A stretch of DNA of 64,000 nt from Sciurus carolinensis (taxonomy: Eukaryota > Chordata > Mammalia > Rodentia > Sciuridae). Each line of letters opens with the position of its first letter. Position 1 is the first letter of the stretch. The notes under the pieces are model-generated. The model worked only from the letters and a program-made list of their open reading frames with translations. It ran no database searches and was not told where the DNA came from. The stretch is from NCBI RefSeq assembly GCF_902686445.1, contig NC_062213.1:42358741-42422740 (forward strand), written 5' to 3'. The translations under genes were made by a program, and so were the position numbers. Below, in pieces: positions 1 to 12,920 of the stretch.

Positions 1-1814
1 ATCAGTGTATTTCCATGCTTTGTCACAATTGTAAGCAGCAGCATCCTGTGAACAGCAAGCACTTTGACAAGTGGGCTTCTCAGTCCTTCAAGTGCCCAAA
101 GTCCCTGATCTGAGAAGACGGCTCAGGAAATGTTGATTTTCCCCATCTGATGGCATAAACATAAATGCCATCGGCCCATGCTGCTTTAACTGCTTCCAAA
201 TAGCTAATAAACTGGCAGTGACTGTGGGGACTGACTTGAAGAATAGTCACAACTGGAATAATTTGCTGCATCACATCACACAAAAGACCTGCCCACAGGG
301 GTCATAGGCCCAACCTCTGCAGGATGAGGCAATGGTAGCCTGCATGCCAACCTGTGCTGCTGACTGCCATAAACTGTCAAAGCCGCCTCATCCACTCTTT
401 TATTGCAGGTGCCCATTGGTGAGTGAAATCATCTTTTCCATATTTAGACCCAAATTCTCAAGTTCATTACTGGTATAAGTTAGTACTTACTAGCTCTTGT
501 GTCAGATAACAACATATATACATGTGCATGTCTGCATACCAAACTATACCCATTCTCTTGAAAAGCATTTACAATTCCTACCTACTGCACAGTCCAGAAA
601 GCTGTCCTACAACCTGAATTCCTAGGCTCTCTTTATCCTTTCATTCAGTTAACAAATATTTAGGGAGAACATAGGATGCCCAAATGCCTACATTTACCTT
701 GTACTTGTTGAGATTTTATTGTCAACCCCAATCTTTTTCCAGTACCAGCAAAAATAAGACAAAAAAGGTTTATTTACAAATGGGCTTGGCAAAGATTGAT
801 GCAACGATTAGCTTCTCTAGAAGAATCCCCTGCTATTTCATCAGTTTACTGACTTCTGTGCACTGGAATTGCAAGAGCTGCCAAATACAGCATTCTTCTT
901 GGGGAAAAAAAATAGTAAATCTAGTTTAAAATCCTCTGCATAATCATATTCTGCTTCCCTTGGCAAAACTCTTAAATCTTTTGATTGAGACATCAGTTGG
1001 GCTTTTTAAAATTCTCAAATAGTAAATCTTACACATTTTAAAATCCTTCTTGAAATTGTATTTACTATACATATTTACCATAGAAGTATTTTTATAATTC
1101 TTTACTAAAATGTTTTGTGACCTGTCTGCATTCAGCTATCTGCAAACTACCTTTTGTTCTACATCTGCTTGTGGCTAAGCAGCTCGCCTTTGCTGTAACT
1201 TTGGGTTAAACACGACAAGTTATTATCGTACTTGCTATTTGCTGCCATTTACAATTGTCATCCTTTAAGACAGGCTGTCTCCCTGGACCACTTTTGAGCA
1301 TTTGTATGACATGGAAAGAAATGACTACAAAATAAAAATTGCTCAAATGCTATGCCTGGTGTGGTTTTAAGTGAAACATCTGGGCTCATTCAAATTACAT
1401 GTCTTTCTGATGTGATTTTTTTTTTTTTTTTGCCATGACTAAGGACGGCTGGAGATTTGGTCAGGTGGCTTTTCCCAGGAGTAACTGGGAAAACAAGAAT
1501 TCCTCCATGGAGACTGTGTTTCTGGGTTCCTCAAGGTTTTTAGGAAGACAGAGGGCACCTCTTGTTATTCTCCTCAGTCTGTCCTGATCCGTTGATGTCT
1601 TTGAGAACAGTGTGTGGAAATTCCATTGCCGGGCAGTCTAGGATAGAATCACTCAGGGGCTGAGGCACAATGGAGACAAGTGGGGAAACCAAGGGAAGAC
1701 CTAGCCACCATATCTGAATCTTTTCAAAAGACACAGGCTTGTTCTGGAAGACTTCAGAGTACGGAATAGAGGGTGTAAGGATGAAGGAGAAGATGTCACT
1801 TTAACAAGGTGATT
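1..1814. other. Unique sequence, no gene recognised
   Basis: No coding frame with a recognisable product and no clear interspersed repeat. A T-run lies near 1418-1431. The stretches near 60-420 and 1130-1350 have balanced composition and no simple repeats, so they could hold conserved non-coding DNA, but nothing visible proves it. Confidence 0.4.
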
Positions 1815-2045
1815 GCTCTTATTGCAGGTCTCAGCTCAAAGATCACTTCCTTGAAGAGTCTTTCTCTGGTGCCCAAACAGATGCGGATTCCCTTCCCTCT
1901 CTGTTCTTAACCATGCCACCTGCTATTGCCTCAAAGAAGGTATAAGACAATGAGATTTTCATGTTTATTATTTTGTGTTGTTCACCCCATGACAATAGGG
2001 ACCTCCCCTGTCCTGGTTTTGTTCATTCACCCAGTCTCCAGGACA
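1815..2045 (+). repeat. L2 LINE 3' fragment
   Basis: The order of motifs is that of the L2 3' region: a 'caggtctcagctcaaa' stretch, a 'cacttccttgaagagtctt' stretch, then a block rich in TTTATT and a 'gacaatagggac' motif before a 'gttcattcacccagt' end. This is recognition by eye of an ancient, diverged family; limits are approximate. Confidence 0.55.
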
Positions 2046-3175
2046 GGTTGGCTACATAGTTTGAGGAGCCCAGTGCAAAATGAAAATGTGGAGTTCCTTG
2101 TTCAAGATGCCAGAGAAACGTGCAGCTCAAGTTTCTACCATTCAAAACTTCCTTTCTTGACTAGTCTCTCTCTCCTTGCCATTGTGTCTTTTATTGGCTC
2201 TCTAGTGGTATTCTCCATTTTGAAAATAGAAATTTTGAATCATTATTTATTATTATGAAATCTACTCTTTGACTTTATATTGTAAAATGCTAGTTTTAAA
2301 TGTCAATGTCAAAGTATTTAACTTGTATGCAAAATCCAAAATTACACAATTCATATTTCATATTTCACACACACATATGTATTTCATTCTTACCAGAACC
2401 ATGGAAATGCTGCATGAAACTAACGCAATAATTTTTATTTCACTTTTTAGCACATTATACTAGCACTCCTTTTGACTTGCTGGTAGTAAACAAGGGTTCA
2501 AAGGAAAGCAACTGTGCATTGTCCTATTGCTTTTGCTTTCACTTTCTTTCCTTCTTTGTATTTTTGTTTTTTGGTTTGATTTTAAGTGGGAAATGATAGG
2601 CATAAGACAGAAGAATTTGAAAAGATCCCTAGGTTGTCCTTCTGGTTTAGACAAAAGAGCAGGGCCTTGAAGTAACTAAGGAATTCTGCAAATAGTCCTA
2701 ACACCACATTCCCTACCACCACTGCCTTGTACTTGCTTGTAATCTTGCTGAATGCCCGTGTATTCCTTTGATGTCCATTGGTCACCAACTTTTATGCTCA
2801 TGAGATATTACTAAAAATGCTGTAAGTGAATGGGAAGGCAAGGAACTGTAGACATCTCTGCTCATGTGCATATTCCACCATCCCATTGGACTTCCCTAGA
2901 AAGCATAAGTTCAGTGAAATTATTCAAAATTTAAAGATGGTGACAGCAGTGCTTTAAACCCAACATGGGCTACTTGATTGCACAGGTCTGTGCCCACAAA
3001 GCCAGACCTGGGCTACATTCTGCTATAATGGAGCTCACAAAGATCACACTGAACACAGAGATGGGTATATATTCCTACTGGACAGTTGAATGAGTGACCA
3101 AGTCAGAACTGTCCATCAATGAATTGGGCTGCAGAAATAAGTGACTTCATGACTGAGAAAGAGAGAGGAAAGGTG
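2046..3175. repeat. Old interspersed repeat in two pieces with intervening sequence
   Basis: Two pieces resemble one ancient mammalian repeat: about 2054-2110 (with 'gaggagcccagtgcaaaatg') and about 2920-3015 (with 'gacagcagtgctttaaaccc' and 'gcacaggtctgtgcccac'). In copies I remember these two blocks sit close together. Here about 800 bases of AT-rich sequence with no gene lie between them. The family name is not resolved. Confidence 0.35.
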
Positions 3176-3189
3176 GTCTAACCTCTGTT
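3176..3189. repeat. Target-site duplication, left copy
   Basis: Reads gtctaacctctgtt; the partner at 5411-5424 reads gtccagcctctgtt. Twelve of 14 bases match and both differences are transitions. It abuts the tail of the minus-strand L1. The last two T may belong to the tail. Confidence 0.75.
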
Positions 3190-5410
3190 TTTTTTTTTTT
3201 TGTTGTTGTTGTTCAAATTAGTTATACATGAGAGTAGTAAGCATTTTGTTATATCACACATAAATGGAGTGTAAATTCTCATTCTTCTGGTTGTACACCA
3301 TGTAGAATTATGCTGGTTATGAAATCCTCTATGCACATAGGGTAATAATGTCTGATTCATTCTACTATCCTTCCTACCCCTCTACCCACCTCTCCTTTCA
3401 CTCCCCTCTGTCTAATCCAAAGTACCTCTATTCTTCCCTTGCCACTTCCTCTATTGTGAATTGGCACCCACATTTCAGATAGAACATTCTACATTTGGTT
3501 CTTTGGGATTGGCTTATTTAGCTTAGCATGATAGTCTCCAGTTCCATCCATTTACTGGCAAATGCCATCATTTCATTTCATTCTTATTTATGGTTTAGTA
3601 ATATTCCATTGTGTATATATACCACATTTTATTTATCCATTCTTCTGTTGAAGGGCACCTAGATTGGTTCCATAGCTTAGCTACTGTGAAAAGTTGCTAT
3701 AAACATTGATGTGACTGCATCACTGTAGTATGCTGATTTTAAGTCCTTTGGGTATAGACCAAGGAGTGGGATGGCTGGGTCAAATGGTGGTTCTATTCCA
3801 AGTTTTCTGAGAAATCTTCATACTGTTTTTCATAGTGGTTGTACCAATTTGAGGTACCACCATCAATATATGAGTGTACCTTTTTCCCCACATCCTCATC
3901 AACATTTATTGTTGGTTATATCTTGATAATTGCCATTCTGACTGGAGTGAGATGAAATCTCGGTGTAGTTTTGATTTGCATTTCTCTAATTGCTAGATAT
4001 GTTGAACATTTTTTCATATATTTGTTGATCAATCATATTTCTTCTTCTGTGAAGTGTCTGATCAGTTCCTTTGCCCATTTATTGATTGGGTTATTTGATG
4101 TATTTGGTGTTAAGTTTTTTGAATCTTTATGTATCCTGGAGATTAATGCTCTATCTGAGGTGCAGGTGGTAAAGATTTTCTCACATTCTATAGGCTCTCT
4201 CTTCACAATCTTGATTGTTTCCTTTTCTGTGAAGAAGCTTTTCAGTTTGATACCATCTATTTATTGATTCTTGATTTTACTTCTTGTACTTTAGGAGTCT
4301 TGTTAAGGCAGTCAGTTCCTAAGCCAACATGGTGGAGATTTGGGGCTACTTTTAGGCACAGGGTCTCTGTTTTAGTTCCTAAATCTTTGACCCACTTTGA
4401 ATTGAGTTTTGTGCAGGAGTTTAATTTCATTTTGCTACATGTGGATTTCCAGTTTTCCAGCACCATTTGTTGAAGAGGCTATATTTTCTCCAATGAATAT
4501 TTTTGGTATCTTTGTCTAATGTGAGATAACTGTGTTTATGTGGGTTTGTCTCTGTGTTTTCTATCCTGCAAGATTGGTCTATGTATTTGTTTTGGTGTCA
4601 ATACCATGCTGTTTTTGTTACTATAGCTCTGTAGTATAGTTTAAGGTCTGATATTGTGACGCTTCCTGCTTCACTTTTTGCTAAGAATTGCTTTGACTCT
4701 TCTGGATCTCTTATTATTCTAAATGAATTTCATGATGACTTTTTCTATTTCTACAAAGAGTAATTTTGGGATTTTAGTAGGGATTGCCTTAAATCTGTAT
4801 CACACTTTTGGTAGTATGGTTGTTTTGATAATGTTTATTCTGCCTATGCAAGAGCATGGGAGACCTTTCCATCTTCTAAGGCCTTCAGTTTCTTTCTTTA
4901 GTGTTCTGTAGTTTCCATTGTAGAGGTCTTTCAATTCTTTTGTTAGATTGATTCCCAAATACTTTTATAAGGCTATTGTAAATGGGGTTGTTTTCCTAAT
5001 TTCTTTTTCAGTGGATCATCACTGATGTAGAGGAACATATTTGACTTATGGGTGTTAATTTTATACCCTGGTACTTTGCTGAATTCATTTATCAATTCTA
5101 GAAGTTTTCTGGTGGAATTTTGTGGACCTACTAAATAAGGAATCATGTCATCAGCAATAGTGTTAGTTTGAGTTCTTCTTTTCCTCTTATTAATTTCATC
5201 TGTCTTATTGCTCTGGCTATAGTTTCAAGGATGAAGTTGAACAAATTGGTGAGAGAGGGAATCTTTATCTTATTCCAGTTTTTAGAAGAATGCTTTCAAT
5301 TTTTCTCCATTTAGAATGATGATGTCCTTGGGTTTAGCATAGATAGCTTTTACAATGTTGAGGTATGTTCCTTCTATCTCTAGTTTTTCTAGTGTTTTGA
5401 ACATGAAGGG
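3190..5410 (-). mobile_element. LINE-1, 5'-truncated, minus strand
   Basis: The 3' tail appears as a T-run at 3188-3201 followed by GTT repeats. Next come the 3' untranslated region (about 3210-3520), then the end of ORF2 in reverse, including the complement of the ORF2 block with 'ccaaaggacttaaaatcagc' near 3730-3765. It continues in reverse L1 order to about 5410 and stops abruptly, as 5' truncation does. ORF2 carries many stops and frameshifts, so it is dead. Flanking 14-nt direct repeats (3176-3189 and 5411-5424) fix the limits. Confidence 0.9.
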
Positions 5411-5424
5411 GTCCAGCCTCTGTT
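5411..5424. repeat. Target-site duplication, right copy
   Basis: Begins exactly where L1 homology stops, and matches 3176-3189 at 12 of 14 positions. Confidence 0.75.
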
Positions 5425-6117
5425 CTTGAGGGTATTACTATTCCTAAGCCTACCTGAACTTCTTGCCCTTGAATTCAATGAAATATTCCTATCTCCTTAT
5501 AATTAATGTCCCCTGATTTATGTGACTCAGAAAGTATCAGATTTTTGCATTTGCCCAACAAAAAAGAAAATCATTTGTGCCCCATCCCAGGCATGGTTTT
5601 CTGTATATATACAGCTATGCAGTGCTCTGAACACACCATGATTTTCACATCACCATACTTTTGCTCATTGGATCCATTTTTGAAATGTCTGTTCTCTTTT
5701 CTAATAAGCCAACTCCTCTTTCTTCTTCAAGATCAGTTCTCCTGAGAAGTGTCTCTAGTTCCCACTTCAGGTGGTCACTTAAAGGTCATTATATTGAGAG
5801 CCATTGACATTGCTCTTCCTGAGTAGGGTGAAGCCATGTTATCTTTAGTATTTCTTCTGTCTGGAACCTTGTATAGTGCTTGACCCTTAGCAGAAATCAC
5901 TGTCTATTGCGTAAGAGTTTGTCGTTGACTTACCAAATTACCCCACTTGTTTAGGTGTGGGAAATATTGTATTAGGATTGTTTTCAAAATATCTTAGTTA
6001 CAAGTCAGTCATCACAATCCAGTCCTTATTACTCCTATTTGAAGATGTTTCTTGTTGAAAGTTCTTTTTTTGATTATAGGGATTATTTAAGACAGTATAA
6101 GTAGAAAAAAGTCTGGG
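5425..6117. other. Non-coding stretch, possible L2 piece
   Basis: No gene seen. About 5640-5910 has an L2-like order (TCTTCAAGATC followed by a block like the L2 'tctggaaccttgtatagtgc' motif), but it is too diverged to be sure. The rest is unassigned. Confidence 0.35.
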
Positions 6118-6740
6118 CAATAAAGGAAAGCAGTATGGAGATTCCTCAGGAAACTTGGAATGGACCCACCATTTGACCCAGTTATCCCACTCCTTGGTCT
6201 ATACTCAAGGGACTTAAAATCAGCATACTACAGTGATGCAGCTACATCAACGTTTATAGCAGCCCAATTTACAATAGCTTGATTGTGGAACTAACCTAAC
6301 TGCCCTTCAATAGATGAATGAATAAAGAAAATGTGGTATATATACACAATGGAATATTATTCAGCCATAAAGAAGAATAAAATTATGGCATTTGCAGGTA
6401 AATAGATGGAGTTAGAGAATATCATGCAAAGTGAAATTAGCCAATCCCAAAGAACCAAAGGCCAAATGTTTTTTCTGATAAGTGGATGATGATAAATAAA
6501 AGGGGGAGTGTGGAGTAAGAGAAGAATGGAGGAACTTTGGATTGTGTAGAGGGAAATGATGGGGGAAGGGTTGGGAGAAGGAAAGATAGTGGAATGAGAC
6601 AGACAACATTACCCCACGTACATGTAATGATTACATGAATGGTGTGAATCTACATCATGTACAACCATAGAAATGGAAAGTTGTACCCCATTTGTCTACA
6701 ATGAACCAAAATGCAGTCTGTAAAAATAAAACTTAAAAAA
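6118..6740 (+). mobile_element. LINE-1 3' end, plus strand
   Basis: Starts inside ORF2 with 'gaaagcagtatggagattcc' and runs through the ORF2 C-terminal region and a G-rich 3' untranslated region to an A-rich tail near 6720-6738. It aligns with 63600-64000, the youngest-looking L1 here, with scattered substitutions, so it is an older member of the same lineage. At the 'tggtatatatacacaatgg' position it keeps 12 bases between TGG and ATG, the in-frame arrangement. No convincing target-site duplication was found. Confidence 0.88.
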
Positions 6741-8554
6741 GATGCATATTAAAACGGGTTTGGAATTAAGCCATTCATGGAATCATCTGGGCTCAGCTGT
6801 GCCTAGTATACTTTTGGAATAAGCTATTTATGAAGTTATAGACCACAAATTACTAGGACACCCACATTCATTCTTGAACATGATGACTAAGTTTTAAGTC
6901 CTTCACATGCACAGGAGCAGGAATCTGAGGGGGAAGAAATATCCATCTACTGCAGATGCCATTGACAAAGGTCCCCAGACTGGCCCCTAAGTGGCCTGCA
7001 TTGTCTGCTCTGCATCCTACTGGGAAATAACCCAAGGTGTTTAATATTTTCACTCAACATGGTGGTCTACCTCCCTTGGCATGCTGATTTGGAGGGGCCT
7101 TCCCTGTGGGGCATTGTTTATCACTTAATTCTCATCTCAAATGAGCAATAACAAATGAATCTTACTTTCAACCAGTACACAGGTTTATTAAAATAATATC
7201 TGAAAATACCACAGACATTGTCATAATTTTGTAAAAAAGAAAAAGCTTATCCTCATGAGATGGGAATGCTTCATGAGTGAATGACAATATTTAGCTGGAT
7301 TTTTTTCCTCATTCTTATCAGGAGTTGGCAAGAAGGATAGCTCATTAGGTCATGTGGCGACTACACAGACTCAAGTAAAAAAGGCAAGAGACAAAAATTC
7401 TACAGGGAACGGAAGCAAGCCCTGAGATTTCCATTTTCCTTGTTTGCTTCACCTTTGCACACATGACATGATTCTCTACTAAATGACAAGACAGGCAGGT
7501 AAGACTTGCTTTCCTTCAAATGTTGGGTGGAAGAACCTTTGTTGTATTTGAAGATCCAAAGCTATAATGTCCACGTGAAGCAAAGGGAGAGAAGGATCCA
7601 ATAGTCTCCTCTTCTCTTGGGTAAATAAATGAGGAATCCGTCACATATGCCATGTCCAATTTGAGTATAATCATTAGTATCTCAGTGGTGAACCTGTGTA
7701 ACTCCTGTCTCATTTTCATTAGCTCTGGGCATATAGCTTCCTATCATATCACTCTGTCTCTGACAGAATGAGTTCATGTTAAATAATGGTTAAATCCTCC
7801 ACTGTTCCTCAAAAGTCCAAGCAGCAGCTGGATGTCGATGTGTGCCAACACCAGCAATCATGTGAAACCCACCATTTGGGCGCATGACATGTCTATGCCA
7901 AAGGAGTGGCCATGCCTCACAACACCTTCAGAACATGCAATAACCAGATTGTTAAAAAAAAAAAAAAAAAAGAAAAGAAAATACTTGGCTGAAGGTAAGA
8001 TTGCTTTTCGGAAGGGAAACTCTTTTCCCAGAGTGTCCTGTGCAGACAAAACTTACTGCATCCCTTCTGAAAATGTGTCTGGAGCTGTCTTCCAAGATGA
8101 TTAATAGAGCAAGTATTTCTCATAAGGGTCTGACCTTTGGGAGCACAGCAGACAAAAGGCACAAATGACTAGAGATGGACAAAGAGTATAGGCTCACAGA
8201 ACATGCAAATCTGTGGACTCTCATCGGGATGCAGGCACACTGTACCATCCCTTGAGGGAAACTCCCTAGGCAATGATACCTTTGAAAACCTTTTGTTGTC
8301 ATTGTAAATCTCTTTACCTGAGAAAGATTTTATTTCAAGAAATGGAAGTCCCTGCTGGTAAATTGTAAGTTCTGAGACTGTGAAGATAAAAGCCATTAAT
8401 CAGAAGGTTCCTGCACCAGTCATTCAGCTCAGAACCAATGGTCAGAACTTTAGAAACTCATTCCTAAATGCCGTGTATGCATCACTGCAAAGGGGAGGAA
8501 AAGAAGGTAGATATTTTAGGGAAAAGAAACCAATATTTTGAAAGAGTTATTTTT
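6741..8554. other. Non-coding stretch without recognised repeats
   Basis: No convincing gene or repeat family. An A-run with G interruptions lies at about 7953-7982. Frames across it on both strands are short and of low complexity because of that run. Confidence 0.4.
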
Positions 8555-8725
8555 AAATCTTTATAACAACTCTATAAGGCAAAGTTAATGTTCCCATTGA
8601 ACAGTCAGGCAAACTGGAACTTGAAGAACTTAGTAAGGTCATGCAGGTAGAAAGTAGTGGCAATATGGGGATTCAGGTCCAGGGGTGTATAATTTCAAAC
8701 TCATTCTTGTTCCACTGTCCCATGT
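8555..8725 (-). repeat. MIR SINE
   Basis: Carries the reverse-complement MIR signature: 'caactctataaggcaaagtt', then 'ggcaaactggaacttgaaga', then 'aaggtcatgcaggtagaaag' and 'attcaggtcca'. Diverged ancient copy. Confidence 0.7.
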
Positions 8726-9489
8726 TATGTAAAGTTGCGTCATGAAGAACTGAATAGATAGGTTTTGCTTTCTGAAATTCACTTGTTTAAAATGAAGGCA
8801 CATTTCTGAGTTCACCTACTTGGCGTGGTGAGGAGCTCTGTTGAGTTGGGAAGTATAAGCAATGCTGAGTTTTATGGTACCAGCTACGGGAATGCTTTCT
8901 TTATATTCTGCTTCTGTTTTTACCCCTTGGTTTTATAATAAGTTCCATTAGTTTATTATTTGACTTTTTTAAACTTAAAGTATTATTGAATTACTACTTT
9001 ATGCCATGAACTGTGCTGGACAATTAGTGTGCAGGGGTCTTAGCCTGAGTTTCCCCCAAAACTGAACCAGAGACTAAGACTTGCCTGGGAAGTGATCTTG
9101 GGAAGAAGTGAAAGATCAGAGAGAGTGAAACAGGGAAAGGGGGCGGGGGAAAGCCAATAAGCCTACACATTCCAGAGCTGGCCATCACCAGGTGCTCAGT
9201 CTTGCTAGCACCTATAGAGGGGTGCATAAAAGGGATCAGAGGGAGAGACATTTGTCCATTGTTCCTGGACTGCTTTGGTTATGAGTTTACATACAGAGCA
9301 TCAATGCTTGCTCAGTTCTGGACTACATATGCATGAATATTAAGCAGGCTCCAGCAGGACCCCCACCCGGGGGGGTCAGGGAAGCCTCTCTGCTAGAGCC
9401 ATGAGCTGAGGCTGAGAGGATATGAGGTTTTGAGCAAGGTGTCTATGGTGGTGAGCTAAATGGATAAGGTCCTTGGTCTCAAGGACAAT
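8726..9489. other. Non-coding stretch
   Basis: No gene recognised. Holds a short G/C run around 9358-9377 (CCCCCACCCGGGGGGG), which is self-complementary. I cannot assign the rest to a repeat family. Confidence 0.35.
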
Positions 9490-10300
9490 TCCACTATTTA
9501 AATGGAGACGTGTTTATTAAATAAATTAATAAAATTCAAAATTGCAAATTTTGATAAGCACCATAAAGGAAGAGGACAGGTGATAGGAGGGAGACCAATA
9601 AACACGCCTACCTTAAATTGAGATGGCAAAGGAGGCTTCTGGGGTATGATTGACATTTAGACCAAGATGGCCAGGAGGGAGAGGTAGGGAAAGGCTTGTG
9701 GAGAGAATAGGCTTTGCAAAAACAGAATGAACTACAGAAAAGGAAAGTAGCCCAAAGTGATTCAGCAGAGTGAGGAAGGAGAGGAGAGTGAGATGTACCT
9801 GGAGAAGCAGGTGGTTGGGTTCTGAATTTTTCTCTGGATGGGCACTTTCACCAATAGAAGTGTTTTAATATTTTTGAAATTTTTCTATAGATGTTCTATG
9901 AAAGAGAAATCTGTGCTGTGTAAGAGGGAGATCAGGGACGCTTTCCTGAGGTAGTCGTGGTGGTCTGGGAAGGAATGTTGGTGACGTAGACCAGGGCACA
10001 GCAGTGAGAAAGGAGGAAACTGGGCAGATTAAGGAACTGCTTTTTTCCTCGAGAGAATGTGGTAGTGGATCAGATATGGGGATGAGGAAGAAGGGGAAAT
10101 GAAGGAAGACTCCCAGACTTAAATCTTGAGCATTTATTCATCCATTCAGCAAATAGGTATTAACACTTACTACAATGGAGTTCTGCCTGCTAGACATGAA
10201 AAATCCAGACTGATTAGACTCTACCCTGACCTTTGAGTGACTCACAGTCCAGTAAGGAGAACAGAGAAGTAGACAGATGATTCTAAGAGAGGATCATAAG
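9490..10300 (-). repeat. L2-like LINE fragments, reversed
   Basis: The block at about 9495-9700 follows the reversed L2 order ('gcaaattttgataagcacca', then purine-rich sequence with 'ggcttctggggtatgattgacatt'). About 10130-10290 contains the reversed L2 end ('catttattcatccattcagc', then 'gactcacagtccagtaagga'). The middle purine-rich part is less certain and may be a different old element. Confidence 0.45.
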
Positions 10301-11960
10301 TACCACGATATCTGTACATTCTAGATTTCATTAAAAGCTAACATAAATCAAAGTTAGTTTCTTACCCCTGTCCTGATAACCAGAAGTGTATTCTCCTAGA
10401 AGAGGATTACCAGTTACCCAGAAGGCTTCCTGAAATTGATAGAGAGAAGAGTCAGTTGCCCATGAGTTCTTTTATCCTTACTGGTTAATAATTAGCCTCT
10501 CAACCACCCACATCTATGGAGTTTAGTCCAGAGTATTGACTCCTGGAAATGGAAGTGCTGAAGGATTCAGAGCTGTTGGGTTGTTGAACAGAGAATAGTC
10601 AGTGTGGAAGTGTCATGGTAATTCCTCCCTTATGTTCTCAAAGTCCCTGAAGCCATGACATCTGACCAGCAGAGCTTCCCTCCAATGGCATTCTTATCAT
10701 TATTGGCAGAGCTTCTCAAACTGCATTATGAAGATAACCTTCACAAGCCTGCTGAGTTGGAGTCATTGAAGGTAACTCAATCTGCTGTAGAAATTAAATG
10801 TTAATTTGCCATAAAATATCATTCAGCACCTCCAAAGTCATTCACTATTACAGGCTAAAATGCAGAAAGAACTACCTCCAGAAGAGGAAGAAAAAGACTG
10901 CTCTGCATCGTGAAAGCTGTGGGAAGCCCTGTATGGTACGAACTTCAAAAACTGAAAGTCTGAGATTGTATACTCTCCCTTGTTCAGTCGGGAGGACACA
11001 GTAAACCTTTTCTGAGATGAATACCATTATAGTCAATCAGTGATAATTATACAACACTAAATGGAGTGTGTTTGTAAATCTAGGTGTTTATTCTCCTTCA
11101 AAGTTATTGTATCAACATACTTTCCAATTCCTAGAAATTAGTGATATGCACTTGATATGTACCAGATTGACTGAAAAACTTAATGACGGTCCAAACTCAT
11201 GATATGACCCTGGGTTTAATTTTTCTTCTGAATTCAGAGAAGATGATTTTGTAGGGTTGTAGTTCACTGTTTACAAATATACTTAGTACATTTATATAAG
11301 GACATCATATGAGAGACAAGTCTTGAATTACATTGCTCAAATGATGCTGAAGTTTAGTGAGAACAAATTTTAACAAAAAGAAAGGAAATCAGTGGAAAGA
11401 AAGTGCAGGTTTTTCACCCATCATCCGTGTTCAGTGGTTTATGTCTTGGAACTGACTCCTGCATGGGACTTGGTCAATTCATTCTTTAGGTACAGAATTT
11501 GAATCGGAGTTGAGCACACGCCCCTTTCAGTCTGTCAGAGACCTCTTCAGGCCTTGCCTGGCCACTAAGAAAGGTAATTTTTTTCTCTTTGATTGCAATC
11601 TGTGAGGCAAATATAGGCTTAGACATGTCAGTGTTCTCTTGCTTCCACATGGTGGGAAAGAAAGAATGGGAAAGGAGAAGATGAGAAGGACAGGATAGGA
11701 CAGGAGAAGGGGAACTGGAGACACTGAGATCTGTAGGCAATAGCTAAAACTGTGGGTATAAGGTTGCCAAAGAGAACACTTAGTTATGGGACCAATGAAA
11801 TCACACTCGTGTGTGTATCTCTTAGAACTGCAGACTCCTGACAACTACATAGTGCTCTAGGTCACGGCATTTTGGTGAAAATTCAGGCCACTCTGGGTAC
11901 CGCAGGAAGGTGTTTCCATGTTACAAAACCTTTATGGTCACAAAAAGTCAAGTTTTGGGC
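10301..11960. other. Unassigned non-coding stretch
   Basis: No recognisable gene or clear repeat. Small frames on both strands show no domain signature. Confidence 0.4.
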
Positions 11961-11964
11961 ACAT

Positions 11965-12185
11965 GCTTAATGACACAGGAAAATGCTTATGATAAAAATC
12001 ACGTAAAAATATCTAAAATCTTGATAGCACAGGATTAGTTTTCTGTGAAATACACGTTTATGTAATTGTATAAAAAGGAGGCTGGAAAGAAATATATTTG
12101 GATTTTAGAAATGGTCACCTCCAATGGTAGGATTAAAAATAATTTTATTTTTAAATAAAAATTATTTAATTATTTAAATTTCTTT
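11965..12185 (+). repeat. Old L1M-type LINE 3' fragment
   Basis: The order of motifs fits an ancient L1M 3' end: 'aaatgcttatgataaaaatc', then 'tataaaaaggaggctggaaa', then 'ggtcacctccaatggtagga' and an AT-rich end with TTATTTTTAA. Its reverse counterpart occurs at 14735-14940. Confidence 0.55.
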
Positions 12186-12719
12186 AGACTTTTTTCCCCC
12201 CAGATCTTCTACAGTACCCATGAACTGCTCACGTAACCTGGAATAAACAACATATTGAAAATCTGAAAAGTCATACTCTTAGATTAATTCAAGATGGCTT
12301 CATGTAGCCCACAGAGCACCCTAGAATGTATCAAATATTAACTTTCAAAACACTCCGACAATTGAGAATTTGAATTCGAAAGGCAATCCTTTGTGTCCTT
12401 GCACAGTGGATCTTTGCCTCTTTACCAACCAGACCCAGCCTTGTTCCACTTTTAGTTAAAACTACTAATGGACACTGCACCTTCCACATGAAGCAAGAGA
12501 GCCCAGTTATGACTACAGATATTAAGATAAGGGACCGGTTCATGAACCCTCTACTGATAGGATGGTTGTGTCATCTGGAGGACATTTCTTCTCAAATTCA
12601 TCTGACAAAAAGGCTGGATGTCAAATTCTTAGATAAACAATACCAAGTTCCTGTGGGGGAAGAGTCAGTCAAAGAGGAGATACTTGTTCTTGGCATAGAA
12701 GTATATACCTAAGAATTAG
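12186..12719. other. Unassigned non-coding stretch
   Basis: No gene or repeat recognised. Two opposite frames overlap around 12331-12712, but neither has a recognisable domain. Confidence 0.35.
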
Positions 12720-12920
12720 CTTATCGCATTTCACAGCTCACTGTAAACTAAGAGGGGTGGGGAGGAAAGGGTCAGAGACTGCTCTAATTACTCTCATTTG
12801 AGCAAGCAGAGTGAAGTGAGGTTTCCTCGGGTAATTAATCAAGTCATGATGAAAAGGGAATACATGCTAGACATTACTTTTGGTCAGGGCTTTGGTGGAG
12901 ATTGTCACTGCCTCACAAAG
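12720..12920. promoter_or_regulatory. Candidate conserved regulatory element
   Basis: Repeat-free stretch with clustered homeodomain-type cores: 'ctctaattactctc' near 12783 and 'ggtaattaatcaagtcatga' near 12830-12849. Composition is unlike the neighbouring AT-rich repeats. This is inference only; no alignment was available and no target gene lies in the window. Confidence 0.25.

Noticed and set aside
7953..7982. A-run as the tail of a processed pseudogene or SINE
   Set aside because: No recognisable retrocopy or SINE body upstream and no target duplication seen.
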